From: Salinibacterium sp. M195
Lineage (GTDB): Bacteria > Actinomycetota > Actinomycetes > Actinomycetales > Microbacteriaceae
Assembly (NCBI RefSeq): GCF_019443965.1
Contig: NZ_CP040814.1
Span: forward strand, 2,046,001-2,110,000
Reading direction: 5' to 3'
DNA length: 64,000 bases
Below, in pieces: positions 17,678 to 25,230 of this stretch. The notes below the pieces were generated by a model. It had not been told where the DNA came from. It was given only the letters and a program-made list of their open reading frames with translations, and did not search any database. Made by a program: the position numbers and the translations under genes. Numbering within the stretch: position 1 is the first letter of the stretch; the number at the start of each line of letters is the position of its first letter.

Positions 17678-18613
17678 TTAGTCCTTGCCCCGCCACGGCT
17701 CGTCGCCGGCCGATCCCTGATCGGGCTTGTCATCGCCGCGGCGAAGATACTTCTCGAATTCCTGAGCGATCGCTTCACCGCTCGCTTCGGGGGAGTCAAC
17801 GGTGTCTCGTGCACGCTCTAGCTGCTCAATGTACGAAGACATATCGTCGTCTTCTCCCGCCAGAGCATCGATTCCCGTTTCCCAGTCTGTGGCCTCACTG
17901 ACGAGCTCACCACGAGGAATTACGACATCGACAATCTCTTCCAACTTGTCGATGATCGCCAAAGTCGCCTTAGGCGATGGCGCATTGTGCACGTAGTGAG
18001 GCACTGATGCCCAAATCGACATTGTTCTAATCCCCGCCGCCTCCGCGGCTTGCCCCAGCACCGAGAGGATGCCGACGGGGCCTTCATAGCTGCTGCGCTC
18101 GATTCCCATCGCAGAGCGAACTGCGGGGTTCTCGCTTGAGGTGAAGACCGAGATTGGTCGCGTGTGAGGAACATCGGCGAGCATTGCACCGAGAAACACG
18201 ATCGACGTGATGCCGTTGTCGACGATCGTTTCGAGAATATTTCTCGTGAAGGTCTTCCAGGATCGGGAAGGTTCGGTGCCCAGGAGTAGGTAGATGTTCG
18301 AATGATTGTTTGCACTGAGTTGCAGGTCTGCATCCCCGGCAATGCTCTCTGGCCGAGCAGTATTAGGGCGCGAGGGACCGTAAATGGCCACAGATGGCCA
18401 CGTCAGTGAGCGGTCTCCGTCGTCGTCGTATGCCACCACTGGACGGTTGAACTGGTAGTCGAAGTACTCTTCGGGATCGACTTCGGCGATGGGATAGACG
18501 TCTAGCTGCTCTTTGAGGGATCTGACGGCGCCACTGGCCGCCTCTCCGGCGTCATTCCACCCCTCGAAGGCGACGACCAAGAGTCGACCGTTCGCGAATG
18601 GGGTGTTCGTCAC
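17678..18613 (-). CDS. PAC2 family protein
   Basis: The 311-residue protein belongs to the PAC2 family, related to proteasome assembly chaperone 2 of eukaryotes and conserved in Actinobacteria. LVVAFEGWNDAGEAAS opens the fold, and PVGILSVLGQAAEAAGI is another family block. An acidic C-terminal tail follows. Its biochemical role in bacteria is not established. Since no 20S proteasome genes are visible at their usual site in this window, the family name should not be read as function. AAGGAG four bases before the GTG start is a good ribosome binding site. The gene is divergent from the HAD hydrolase gene. Confidence 0.88.
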   Translation of the reverse strand: MTNTPFANGRLLVVAFEGWNDAGEAASGAVRSLKEQLDVYPIAEVDPEEYFDYQFNRPVVAYDDDGDRSLTWPSVAIYGPSRPNTARPESIAGDADLQLSANNHSNIYLLLGTEPSRSWKTFTRNILETIVDNGITSIVFLGAMLADVPHTRPISVFTSSENPAVRSAMGIERSSYEGPVGILSVLGQAAEAAGIRTMSIWASVPHYVHNAPSPKATLAIIDKLEEIVDVVIPRGELVSEATDWETGIDALAGEDDDMSSYIEQLERARDTVDSPEASGEAIAQEFEKYLRRGDDKPDQGSAGDEPWRGKD

Positions 18614-18678
18614 TGTTCTCCTTTTGGTTGAGTGCCACGAATGTCACTAACCCAAGGATAGAACTACGATGGTGCGTT

Positions 18679-19350
18679 GTGACTCATTCCACTCCGGCTG
18701 CCGTTTTATGGGACATGGACGGCACCCTCATAAATTCCGAACCGTACTGGATCGCCGCCGAAGTAGAGATCGTTGAATCGTTCGGGGGTGAATGGACCCA
18801 CGACGACGCATTGGCCGTTGTCGGGAGCGGGCTCTTCAACTCAGCACGCGCCATGCAGAGCAAGGGCGTAGCTCTGGAGGCTCAGACGATTGTCGATCGC
18901 CTCACCGACCGCGTGATGACTCAGTTGGAAGAGTTTGGTATCCCGTGGCGCCCCGGTGCACGCGAGTTGCTGCTCGAGATTCGCGAGGCCAGCGTCCCTA
19001 CGGCGCTTGTCACCATGTCGATTACGCGGATGGCGCACCATGTCGTCGACAACTTGGGGTTCGTGGGCTTCGATGCGGTTATCGCTGGTGACGATGTTGA
19101 ACAGCCGAAGCCGCATCCGGAGGCATACCTCCTTGGTGCGAAGACCCTGGGCGTCTCGATCTCTGATTGCGTCGCGATCGAAGATTCTCCTCCCGGCGCA
19201 ACGTCTGCATTTTCCTCTGGCGCGACCGTTATCGGCGTTCCTTTCATGGTCGATATCCCCGCCGAGCAAACACATGCTCTCTGGCCGACTCTCGCCGGGC
19301 GCACGCTTGCACATCTCTCTGAACTCCACACAAAGGTGGCCTCTCAATGA
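18679..19350 (+). CDS. HAD family hydrolase (subfamily IA)
   Basis: The 223-residue protein has the HAD motifs: DMDGTLINSE (nucleophile Asp, general acid Asp), VTMSITR (motif II), KPHPEAYLLG (motif III Lys) and AIEDSPPGATSA (motif IV). It should be a small-molecule phosphatase or phosphomutase with a helical cap. I choose GTG at MTHSTPAAV because the upstream extension lacks similarity and TACGAT lies eight bases before it. The stop overlaps the trmI start by four bases (ATGA), so the two are translated together. A HAD gene just before trmI is a common actinobacterial arrangement. Confidence 0.88.
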   Translation: MTHSTPAAVLWDMDGTLINSEPYWIAAEVEIVESFGGEWTHDDALAVVGSGLFNSARAMQSKGVALEAQTIVDRLTDRVMTQLEEFGIPWRPGARELLLEIREASVPTALVTMSITRMAHHVVDNLGFVGFDAVIAGDDVEQPKPHPEAYLLGAKTLGVSISDCVAIEDSPPGATSAFSSGATVIGVPFMVDIPAEQTHALWPTLAGRTLAHLSELHTKVASQ

Positions 19351-20333
19351 CCGACGTATTTCGACGACAGAGCGGAGAGTTCCGCATTGGTGACCGTGTT
19401 CAGCTCACCGGCCCGAAAGGTCGCCTCAACACCGTCACGCTCGAGGCTGGGGGAGAGTTTCACACGCATCGCGGCGTGTTGAGCCATGACCTCGTAATCG
19501 GTGTTCCGGATGCCAGCATCGTCACCAGCTCAAATGGCATCGAGTATTTGGCGATGCGCCCGCTGCTCACTGACTTTGTGATGTCGATGCCGCGCGGTGC
19601 AGCGATCATCTATCCGAAAGATGCGGCACAAATTATCGGTCAAGCCGATATCTTTCCCGGCGCACACGTAGTCGAGGCAGGAGTCGGATCGGGAGCTCTC
19701 TCCTTATGGTTACTGCGCGCAATCGGGCCAAGCGGTCGTTTGAGTTCTTTCGAACGCCGTGAAGAGTTCTCCGAAATTGCCCAGTCAAACGTTGAGGCTT
19801 TTCTCGGCGCTAAGCCAGAGAACTGGTCGGTAACGGTTGGTGACTTGCAAGAACAGCTGCCCGCCGTCACAGAGCCCGGCTCTGTTGATCGTGTAGTGCT
19901 CGATATGCTCGCGCCGTGGGAGTGCATCGAAGAATGCGCAACGGCGCTCACTCCGGGTGGAGTCTTGCTCTGCTACATCGCCACGGTCACTCAGTTGTCT
20001 CGCGTTGCAGAGGCGATTCGCGCTACCGGATTGTTCACTGAGCCGGATTCCAGCGAAACGATCGTGCGAGGTTGGCATGTTGAGGGCCTCGCCGTTCGCC
20101 CGGATCACCGCATGGTGGCGCACACTGGTTTTCTGATGACCGCTCGCCGACTAGCCCCTGGCTCGGTCCTGCCCGAGCTCAAACGTCGCGCCTCCAAAAC
20201 TGACTTCAGTGATGAGGATGTCGAGATCTGGACGCCGGGAGCGCTGGGGGAGCGGAGCACTAGTGCGAAACGCCTCCGAAAGACGGCGAGAGAAGCGAAG
20301 GCTGCGGCAGAGGCCGCGTCTTCTGACCGGTAG
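19347..20333 (+). CDS. trmI: tRNA (adenine-58-N1)-methyltransferase TrmI
   Basis: TrmI methylates A58 in the T loop of tRNAs using S-adenosylmethionine. The N-terminal beta domain has GDRVQLTGPKGRLNTVTLEAG. The catalytic domain has the SAM loop VEAGVGSGALSLWLL (about residues 110-124) and VVLDMLAPWECI. The 328 residues include a basic Ala-rich C-terminal tail longer than in minimal homologues. It overlaps the HAD gene by four bases. In proteasome-bearing actinobacteria, arc/mpa, dop, pup and prcBA follow; here an FKBP lipoprotein follows directly. Confidence 0.93.
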   Translation: MTDVFRRQSGEFRIGDRVQLTGPKGRLNTVTLEAGGEFHTHRGVLSHDLVIGVPDASIVTSSNGIEYLAMRPLLTDFVMSMPRGAAIIYPKDAAQIIGQADIFPGAHVVEAGVGSGALSLWLLRAIGPSGRLSSFERREEFSEIAQSNVEAFLGAKPENWSVTVGDLQEQLPAVTEPGSVDRVVLDMLAPWECIEECATALTPGGVLLCYIATVTQLSRVAEAIRATGLFTEPDSSETIVRGWHVEGLAVRPDHRMVAHTGFLMTARRLAPGSVLPELKRRASKTDFSDEDVEIWTPGALGERSTSAKRLRKTAREAKAAAEAASSDR

Positions 20334-20343
20334 AGTGTTGGCG

Positions 20344-21345
20344 ATGTCTGTGTCGAAGAAAAGAGTGTTTGTGCGCAAGCTTGCAGTGGTGGCCCTCAGC
20401 GCCGGAGTCGTAGTCTCGTTGACCGGTTGTGCGAACGGCCAGTTCGATCTGGCAGCGTGTTCTCCCGTGTTCTCAGAAGGCAGCAACTCTGCACTTGTGA
20501 GCGCAGACGGCATGATCAATTCCGACCCCGAGGCTCGCTTTCCTACCCCTCTCGTCGCCAACGATGTTGAGAGCCACATCGTTTCTGTTGGCGATGGTCA
20601 ACAAGTCAATAAAGACGACGTCGCCTCGTTGCAGATCACGATTTATAACGGAGAAACGGGCGAACAGCTGATATCTTCTGGACACGACAACCCGGGGCTG
20701 CTGGTCTCTGTCGTCGACCGTGAACCCCACTTCGGTGAAATCGCACAGTGCTCTACTGTCGGATCACGAATCGCAACAGTGGGAACTGCCGGCGACATCT
20801 TGGGCGCTGAGAGCATCGCTCAATACCAACTTCCTCTCGCCGAAGATGACACCATCGTCATGGTCAGCGATGTCGAACTGCGGTATCCCGGTAGGGCTAC
20901 CGGCGCGAATCGCGTTCCTCTTGCTGGTCTCCCCGCTGTAGTCCTTGCTCCAAACGGTCAGCCCGGCTTCACGTTCCCCGGATCTGAGGCTCCTAGCGAG
21001 CTAGCATTCTCGGCCCTGAAAGTAGGCTCTGGGGACGCGCTCGCCTCTGGCGACCTCGCGGTAATGCACATCAGCGGCGTCGAGTGGGATGCCGCAGACA
21101 CCTTCCGCGACACGTGGGACGGCACTGGCGTTCCTATTCCAGTTCTCATCGAGAGCAATGAAACCACTGACGGTGGGCTTCCGGTCGGGTTGGCCGAAGC
21201 TCTGATCGGACAGACTGTCGGTTCTCAGATCCTCGTCGTTCTTCCCCCCGATGTGGGATTCCCCGAGGGAAGCGAACCCGAAGGCGTCACTCCAGGCAAG
21301 ACGCTCGTGTTTGTTTTTGACATTCTGGGAATTCAAGAGCAGTAA
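20344..21345 (+). CDS. FKBP-type peptidyl-prolyl isomerase lipoprotein
   Basis: The 333-residue protein begins with a lipoprotein signal: basic MSVSKKRVFVRK, a hydrophobic stretch and lipobox LTGC. The C-terminal ~120 residues resemble an FKBP domain, with LKVGSGDALASGDLAVMHISG and a closing PGKTLVFVFDILGI. It would act outside the membrane as a prolyl isomerase or chaperone. In related genomes a gene of this kind sits between pafA and pafB, so its position is conserved although pafA is gone. The ATG lies seven bases after TAGAGT, whose first three bases are the trmI stop codon. Confidence 0.85.
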   Translation: MSVSKKRVFVRKLAVVALSAGVVVSLTGCANGQFDLAACSPVFSEGSNSALVSADGMINSDPEARFPTPLVANDVESHIVSVGDGQQVNKDDVASLQITIYNGETGEQLISSGHDNPGLLVSVVDREPHFGEIAQCSTVGSRIATVGTAGDILGAESIAQYQLPLAEDDTIVMVSDVELRYPGRATGANRVPLAGLPAVVLAPNGQPGFTFPGSEAPSELAFSALKVGSGDALASGDLAVMHISGVEWDAADTFRDTWDGTGVPIPVLIESNETTDGGLPVGLAEALIGQTVGSQILVVLPPDVGFPEGSEPEGVTPGKTLVFVFDILGIQEQ

Positions 21346-21380
21346 TCGTTCAACTACGACACGGCCGGGTGTCAGAGACA

Positions 21381-21386
21381 TAGGAT
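21381..21386 (+). promoter_or_regulatory. -10 hexamer TAGGAT of pafB
   Basis: TAGGAT ends seven bases before the GTG start of pafB, with no ribosome binding site in between. PafBC operons can have their own promoter apart from upstream genes; this supports one here. Confidence 0.45.
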
Positions 21387-21393
21387 TTGACTC

Positions 21394-22377
21394 GTGCCAG
21401 TACCCAAAGTTCCTAACGAGGAACGACTATTTAGCCTAGTTTTGGCGTTGCTTTCATCTGAGGCTGGGTTGACGAAGAGCGAAATTTTGTCGACCGTTCA
21501 GGGATACCGTCAACGCTTCGTGCACTCTGGTGACAACTCGAACCTTGAGCGCCAGTTCGAGCGCGATAAAGACGATGTTCGTGAGCTCGGGGTGCCACTC
21601 GAAACGATTGAGTCGCCAGAACAAGCCGGCAATAATCACAACTTGCGCTACCGCATTCCGCGCGTCGATTATGAGCTCCCTGACGACATCAGTTTTTCGG
21701 CAGAAGAGTCAACTCTTCTCGGGCTCGCCGCAATGGTCTGGCGTGAGGGTTCACTTTCTGAAGAGTCTCGACGTGCAATGGTGAAACTTCGGTCACTCGG
21801 AGTCGCTACGGCCGAGCCGGTACTCAGCTATGCGCCTCAGTTGCGGGTGCGTGAGGAATCTTTCGAACCTCTGCGTTCTGCGCTCGACAAGCGCGTATTG
21901 GTGTCGTTCGACTATCTGAAGCCAGGGGATCAAGTCTCGTCGCAACGCACTGTCGCCCCGCTTGCCCTCGTGCAGCACCAGGGTCGTTGGCATCTCTACG
22001 CGAAAGATCCTGCGACAAATCTTTTTAAAACGTTTCTGCTTCGCCGCATCGTCAGCGACGTCAGGACCACGAAGAAACCATTCGCTGAATCTACGGTGGA
22101 TGCTGCGGCGCTCGCACTGGCGGAACTAGAAGCTGTCTGGCAGGAGAACGTTGCTGTGGTGCGTGTCGAGCCTGGCACCGATGCGGCAACTCGCTTAAGC
22201 AAACGACGCGGAGCGACCACGAGCCCGTCAACTGACCTTGAACTGCATTTCACTGACCTCAACATCTTTGCCGACGAACTGGCGAGCTTCGGGCCAGAAG
22301 TGCTCGTGGTTTCCCCGACGCTCCTGCGCTCTGCAGTGATCGAGCGTCTCACGAGAACGGCGGCAGACCATGGCTAA
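21394..22377 (+). CDS. pafB: PafB, WYL-domain transcriptional regulator
   Basis: PafB works with PafC as a heteromeric activator of the LexA-independent DNA-damage response in mycobacteria. The 327-residue protein has an N-terminal winged helix (residues about 5-75, SSEAGLTKSEILSTVQGY) and a central WYL domain recognisable in VSFDYLKPG and GRWHLYAKDPATN..FLLRRI. It overlaps pafC by eight bases. The pairing with pafC, tatA and tatC is conserved in Actinobacteria, but the usual upstream partner pafA (Pup ligase) is missing. Confidence 0.92.
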   Translation: MPVPKVPNEERLFSLVLALLSSEAGLTKSEILSTVQGYRQRFVHSGDNSNLERQFERDKDDVRELGVPLETIESPEQAGNNHNLRYRIPRVDYELPDDISFSAEESTLLGLAAMVWREGSLSEESRRAMVKLRSLGVATAEPVLSYAPQLRVREESFEPLRSALDKRVLVSFDYLKPGDQVSSQRTVAPLALVQHQGRWHLYAKDPATNLFKTFLLRRIVSDVRTTKKPFAESTVDAAALALAELEAVWQENVAVVRVEPGTDAATRLSKRRGATTSPSTDLELHFTDLNIFADELASFGPEVLVVSPTLLRSAVIERLTRTAADHG

Positions 22378-23365
22378 GAAAATTCAACCATTACGGGCTC
22401 AAGACAAACTCGTCTACCTCCTCGCACTCGTCCCGTACTTGATGGATCACGACCGTACAAGCGTGTCCGAGGCGGCAGCACACTTTGGAGTTCCCGAACA
22501 GCAAATTCGGGATGCCGTGCGTCTGATCGCAGTGTCCGGGATTCCCGGCGAGACGGCCACTTATCAAGACAGTGACTTGTTCGATATCGCGTGGGACGAT
22601 TTTGAAGAGAACGACCAGATCGTTCTGACCCACATGGTCGCGATCGATGACTCTCCACGGTTTTCCGCTCGTGAGGCATCCGCCCTCATTGCTGGCCTGC
22701 AGTATCTTTCGGGGTTGCCGGAACACGCTGATCGTGCGGCAATCGCGACCTTGATGTCGAAACTCTCGCGTGGAGCATCCGCTCAGCCGACGGCAGTGGG
22801 CGTCGAGCGGAGCGAGCTTGATGAGACCCTCGCTCTCATTCGTGAGTCTGTCGCTGCAGGCACCCAGATCGAGTTCGATTACCGAAACTCGCGAGGGGAG
22901 TCGGAACGCCGTCATATTGACCCGCTTCGCGTTGAGTCCGTGGATGCCGACTGGTATGTGCGCGGCTGGTGTCACTCCCGCGAAGATGTGCGAACGTTCC
23001 GCCTTGATCGCGTCTCTAGCCCCACTATGACGTCCGAACCGATTACTCATACGGCAGCCGACGTGAGTCTGCCTGAGACTCTTTTCGATGCATCACCCGA
23101 GGACTTTGAGGTCACGATCGATGTTGTCAAGAGTGCTATTCCGCTGTTGGGCGACTACGTAGCGCCCGACGCCACCCTTGTTCCGTCGGGGGATCGAGTG
23201 CGAACGACAGTTCGAGTTCCCCACTTTCACGGGCTCAAAAGACTGATTGCGGGGCTCCCCGGTGTCGTCACTGTGGTTTCGCCTGCTGACGCTCGCGATG
23301 CCGTTGCACTGTGGGCTCGCGCCGGCGTCGATCGCTACGCGGAATCGGCGTCGGTGCTGCCGTGA
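22370..23365 (+). CDS. pafC: PafC, WYL-domain transcriptional regulator
   Basis: The 331-residue PafC has an N-terminal helix-turn-helix (VSEAAAHFGVPEQQIRDAVRL) and a WYL domain with IEFDYRNSRGESERRHIDPLRV and DWYVRGWCHSREDVRTFRLDRV. The WYL pocket is thought to sense nucleic-acid damage signals. The C-terminal WCX extension is present. It overlaps pafB at its start and shares GTGA with the next small gene at its stop, so at least three genes form one unit. Confidence 0.92.
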   Translation: MAKKIQPLRAQDKLVYLLALVPYLMDHDRTSVSEAAAHFGVPEQQIRDAVRLIAVSGIPGETATYQDSDLFDIAWDDFEENDQIVLTHMVAIDDSPRFSAREASALIAGLQYLSGLPEHADRAAIATLMSKLSRGASAQPTAVGVERSELDETLALIRESVAAGTQIEFDYRNSRGESERRHIDPLRVESVDADWYVRGWCHSREDVRTFRLDRVSSPTMTSEPITHTAADVSLPETLFDASPEDFEVTIDVVKSAIPLLGDYVAPDATLVPSGDRVRTTVRVPHFHGLKRLIAGLPGVVTVVSPADARDAVALWARAGVDRYAESASVLP

Positions 23366-23709
23366 TTCCGTGGTGGGGATGGCTTCTTATGTGGACGGGC
23401 CTGGTGCTCACACTGTTGATCGTGCTCTCTTTGCTCGCTTACCGGCTCTTTCGCAAGGCAATATCGGTGATGCACGAGTTGTCTGCAGTGGTTGATAAGA
23501 CCGCAATTCTCGACGGAGAGGCGGCAGAACTCAGCTCGCCGCAGATTGCTATCCTCGCCGAGATGAGCGCTATTCGTGCTCATCATGAGTCGCAAAGACA
23601 GCGTCGCATCGATCTCAAACGTGACCGTCACGACCGTCGCATCGCACGCGCTAAGCGCATCACGAAACGGGATGCGAGCACCGTACAGTGGCCTGAAAGC
23701 TGGTCGTAG
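23362..23709 (+). CDS. Single-pass membrane protein with basic cytosolic tail
   Basis: The 115-residue product starts at the GTG that overlaps the pafC stop (GTGA). It has one hydrophobic helix (about residues 2-30, WWGWLLMWTGLVLTLLIVLS), then a helical stretch, and ends in an Arg/Lys-rich tail with RKRRIARAKRI-like composition. I recognise no named family; position between pafC and tatA suggests a conserved actinobacterial accessory. Function unknown. Confidence 0.7.
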   Translation: MIPWWGWLLMWTGLVLTLLIVLSLLAYRLFRKAISVMHELSAVVDKTAILDGEAAELSSPQIAILAEMSAIRAHHESQRQRRIDLKRDRHDRRIARAKRITKRDASTVQWPESWS

Positions 23710-24089
23710 TGGGCTGGCTTTTTGCCGTAGCGATCCTGTTTCTTGCATTGTTGTGGAGCGCAATCTGGCTACGTCGACGCGCGATCCGCGCGCTATTGCT
23801 CACTACCGGCGCCCAGACTAAGGCGACCAGTAGTCTCTATCTCCGTGGCCGTCGTAGTCCTCGAATCGCTCTTCGGTACACGGACAACGCCGGAACCGAA
23901 CGCACTGTCATAAAGTCACTAGTCAGCGCCGGAGATTCGCAACTTCTCAAGAAAGAGGCAGTAGTTCTCTACCACCCCAAGCGCGCCAGCCGCTCCGACT
24001 ATATTTTGGTCGGTTTCGGCTCGCACCCGCAGCGGTGGTTCCCCGTGGAGTTTGCCCCGAGCGCTACAGACGACCGCGATCAACGCTGA
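23709..24089 (+). CDS. Membrane protein of unknown function (DUF3592-like)
   Basis: The 126-residue protein has one N-terminal hydrophobic helix followed by a soluble beta-rich domain. The GTG start shares one base with the preceding TAG stop. SPRIALRYTDNAGTERTV and VVLYHPKRASRSDYILVG resemble DUF3592-type domains, in which a short SH3-like fold follows a membrane helix; this is a weak match by eye. It is translationally coupled to the pafBC unit. Confidence 0.65.
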   Translation: MGWLFAVAILFLALLWSAIWLRRRAIRALLLTTGAQTKATSSLYLRGRRSPRIALRYTDNAGTERTVIKSLVSAGDSQLLKKEAVVLYHPKRASRSDYILVGFGSHPQRWFPVEFAPSATDDRDQR

Positions 24090-24171
24090 ACTCGTTTGAT
24101 CTTTCGATCCCGGGCACCGTCCTAGGTATGATGGCACGACGTAGTGTTCGACGACTTAAGGATCAACCCAC

Positions 24172-24384
24172 ATGCTTGGTAATCTCTCCGGGGTACACCT
24201 GATCATTATTCTCGTGGTCATTGTGTTGTTGTTCGGCGCCCCCAAGCTCCCGGGTCTCGCTCGCAGCGTTGGTCAATCAATGCGAATTTTTCGCAGCGAA
24301 GTGAAGACGATGAAGGACGAGAACGGCGACAGTACAAGCCCGTCGTCGAGTGACACCGACGACTCCACCCCTCCAAAGCCTTAG
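24172..24384 (+). CDS. tatA: Twin-arginine translocase subunit TatA
   Basis: The 70-residue protein has one short hydrophobic helix (LIIILVVIVLLFGAPKLPGLARSVG), the FGxxKLP hinge, an amphipathic helix and an acidic, Ser/Asp-rich tail. TatA oligomerises to form the passage for folded Tat substrates. AAGGAT eight bases before the ATG acts as ribosome binding site, and a TATGAT hexamer at 24127-24132 may be the -10 element. It precedes tatC by five bases. At least one Tat substrate candidate is in this window, the DUF305 protein at 57.2 kb. Confidence 0.95.
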   Translation: MLGNLSGVHLIIILVVIVLLFGAPKLPGLARSVGQSMRIFRSEVKTMKDENGDSTSPSSSDTDDSTPPKP

Positions 24385-24389
24385 TTTTT

Positions 24390-25190
24390 ATGGCCGTTAC
24401 CAATAGGTGGCGTAATAAGAGCGACGAACGGATGTCGCTCGGAGCCCACCTGATAGAGCTGCGAAAGCGGTTGACGATTGCCGGGATCGCAATCGTTGTC
24501 ACCGGCATCGGTGCCATTTTTGTTGTCGAGTTTGTCATCGATGCTCTGCGTGCGCCGATTACTAACATCGCGGATGCAACGGGGCGCGGCGCGGCGCTCA
24601 ATTACGACGCCGTAACGCAGGCTTTTGACATCCACTTTCAAATCGTTTTGACGGTGGGAATCGTCGCGGCTAGCCCCGTGTGGCTGTACCAGATTTGGGC
24701 TTTCCTCGTTCCGGGGCTGGTGCGCAAAGAAAAGCAGTACGCCATCGGGTTCCTTTCGGCAGCAATCCCGCTGTTCTTGGCCGGTTGTGCTGCTGGTTGG
24801 CTCATTATGCCGAACATCGTGACGCTGATGCTCAGCTTTGCCGGTGACCAGGATCTCTCAAACCTCAACGCCAAGTACTACTACGACTTCATCGTCAAAC
24901 TGATGCTGGCAATCGGAATCGCCTTTGTGCTGCCGGTATTCATCGTGTTGCTGAACTTTGTGGGAGTCCTTTCGGCCAGCGCAATCCTCAAGGGCTGGCG
25001 AGTTGCGATCCTGTTGATCTGCGTGTTCACCGCCATGGCAACACCGGCGGCTGATGTCGTCTCGATGTTCCTCTTGGCGATCCCCATGGTTATTCTGTAC
25101 TTTTCCGCAGCGTTCATTGCGTGGCTCCACGATCGACGAGCAGCAAAGCGGGCAGCGAAAATCGATGCTGAGCTGGCCAGCGAGGCCTAA
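24390..25190 (+). CDS. tatC: Twin-arginine translocase subunit TatC
   Basis: TatC binds the twin-arginine signal peptide and recruits TatA. The 266-residue protein has six hydrophobic segments. The family motifs are seen: SLGAHLIELRKRLTIAG at the N-terminus with the signal-binding Glu, and YQIWAFLVPGLVRKEKQYA. The C-terminal tail is basic. It lies five bases after tatA. Actinobacteria often encode tatB elsewhere, as here. Confidence 0.95.
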   Translation: MAVTNRWRNKSDERMSLGAHLIELRKRLTIAGIAIVVTGIGAIFVVEFVIDALRAPITNIADATGRGAALNYDAVTQAFDIHFQIVLTVGIVAASPVWLYQIWAFLVPGLVRKEKQYAIGFLSAAIPLFLAGCAAGWLIMPNIVTLMLSFAGDQDLSNLNAKYYYDFIVKLMLAIGIAFVLPVFIVLLNFVGVLSASAILKGWRVAILLICVFTAMATPAADVVSMFLLAIPMVILYFSAAFIAWLHDRRAAKRAAKIDAELASEA

Positions 25191-25230
25191 ACTGCGGCTT
25201 CTTGAGCAACCACGGTTTAGGCTATAGCTA

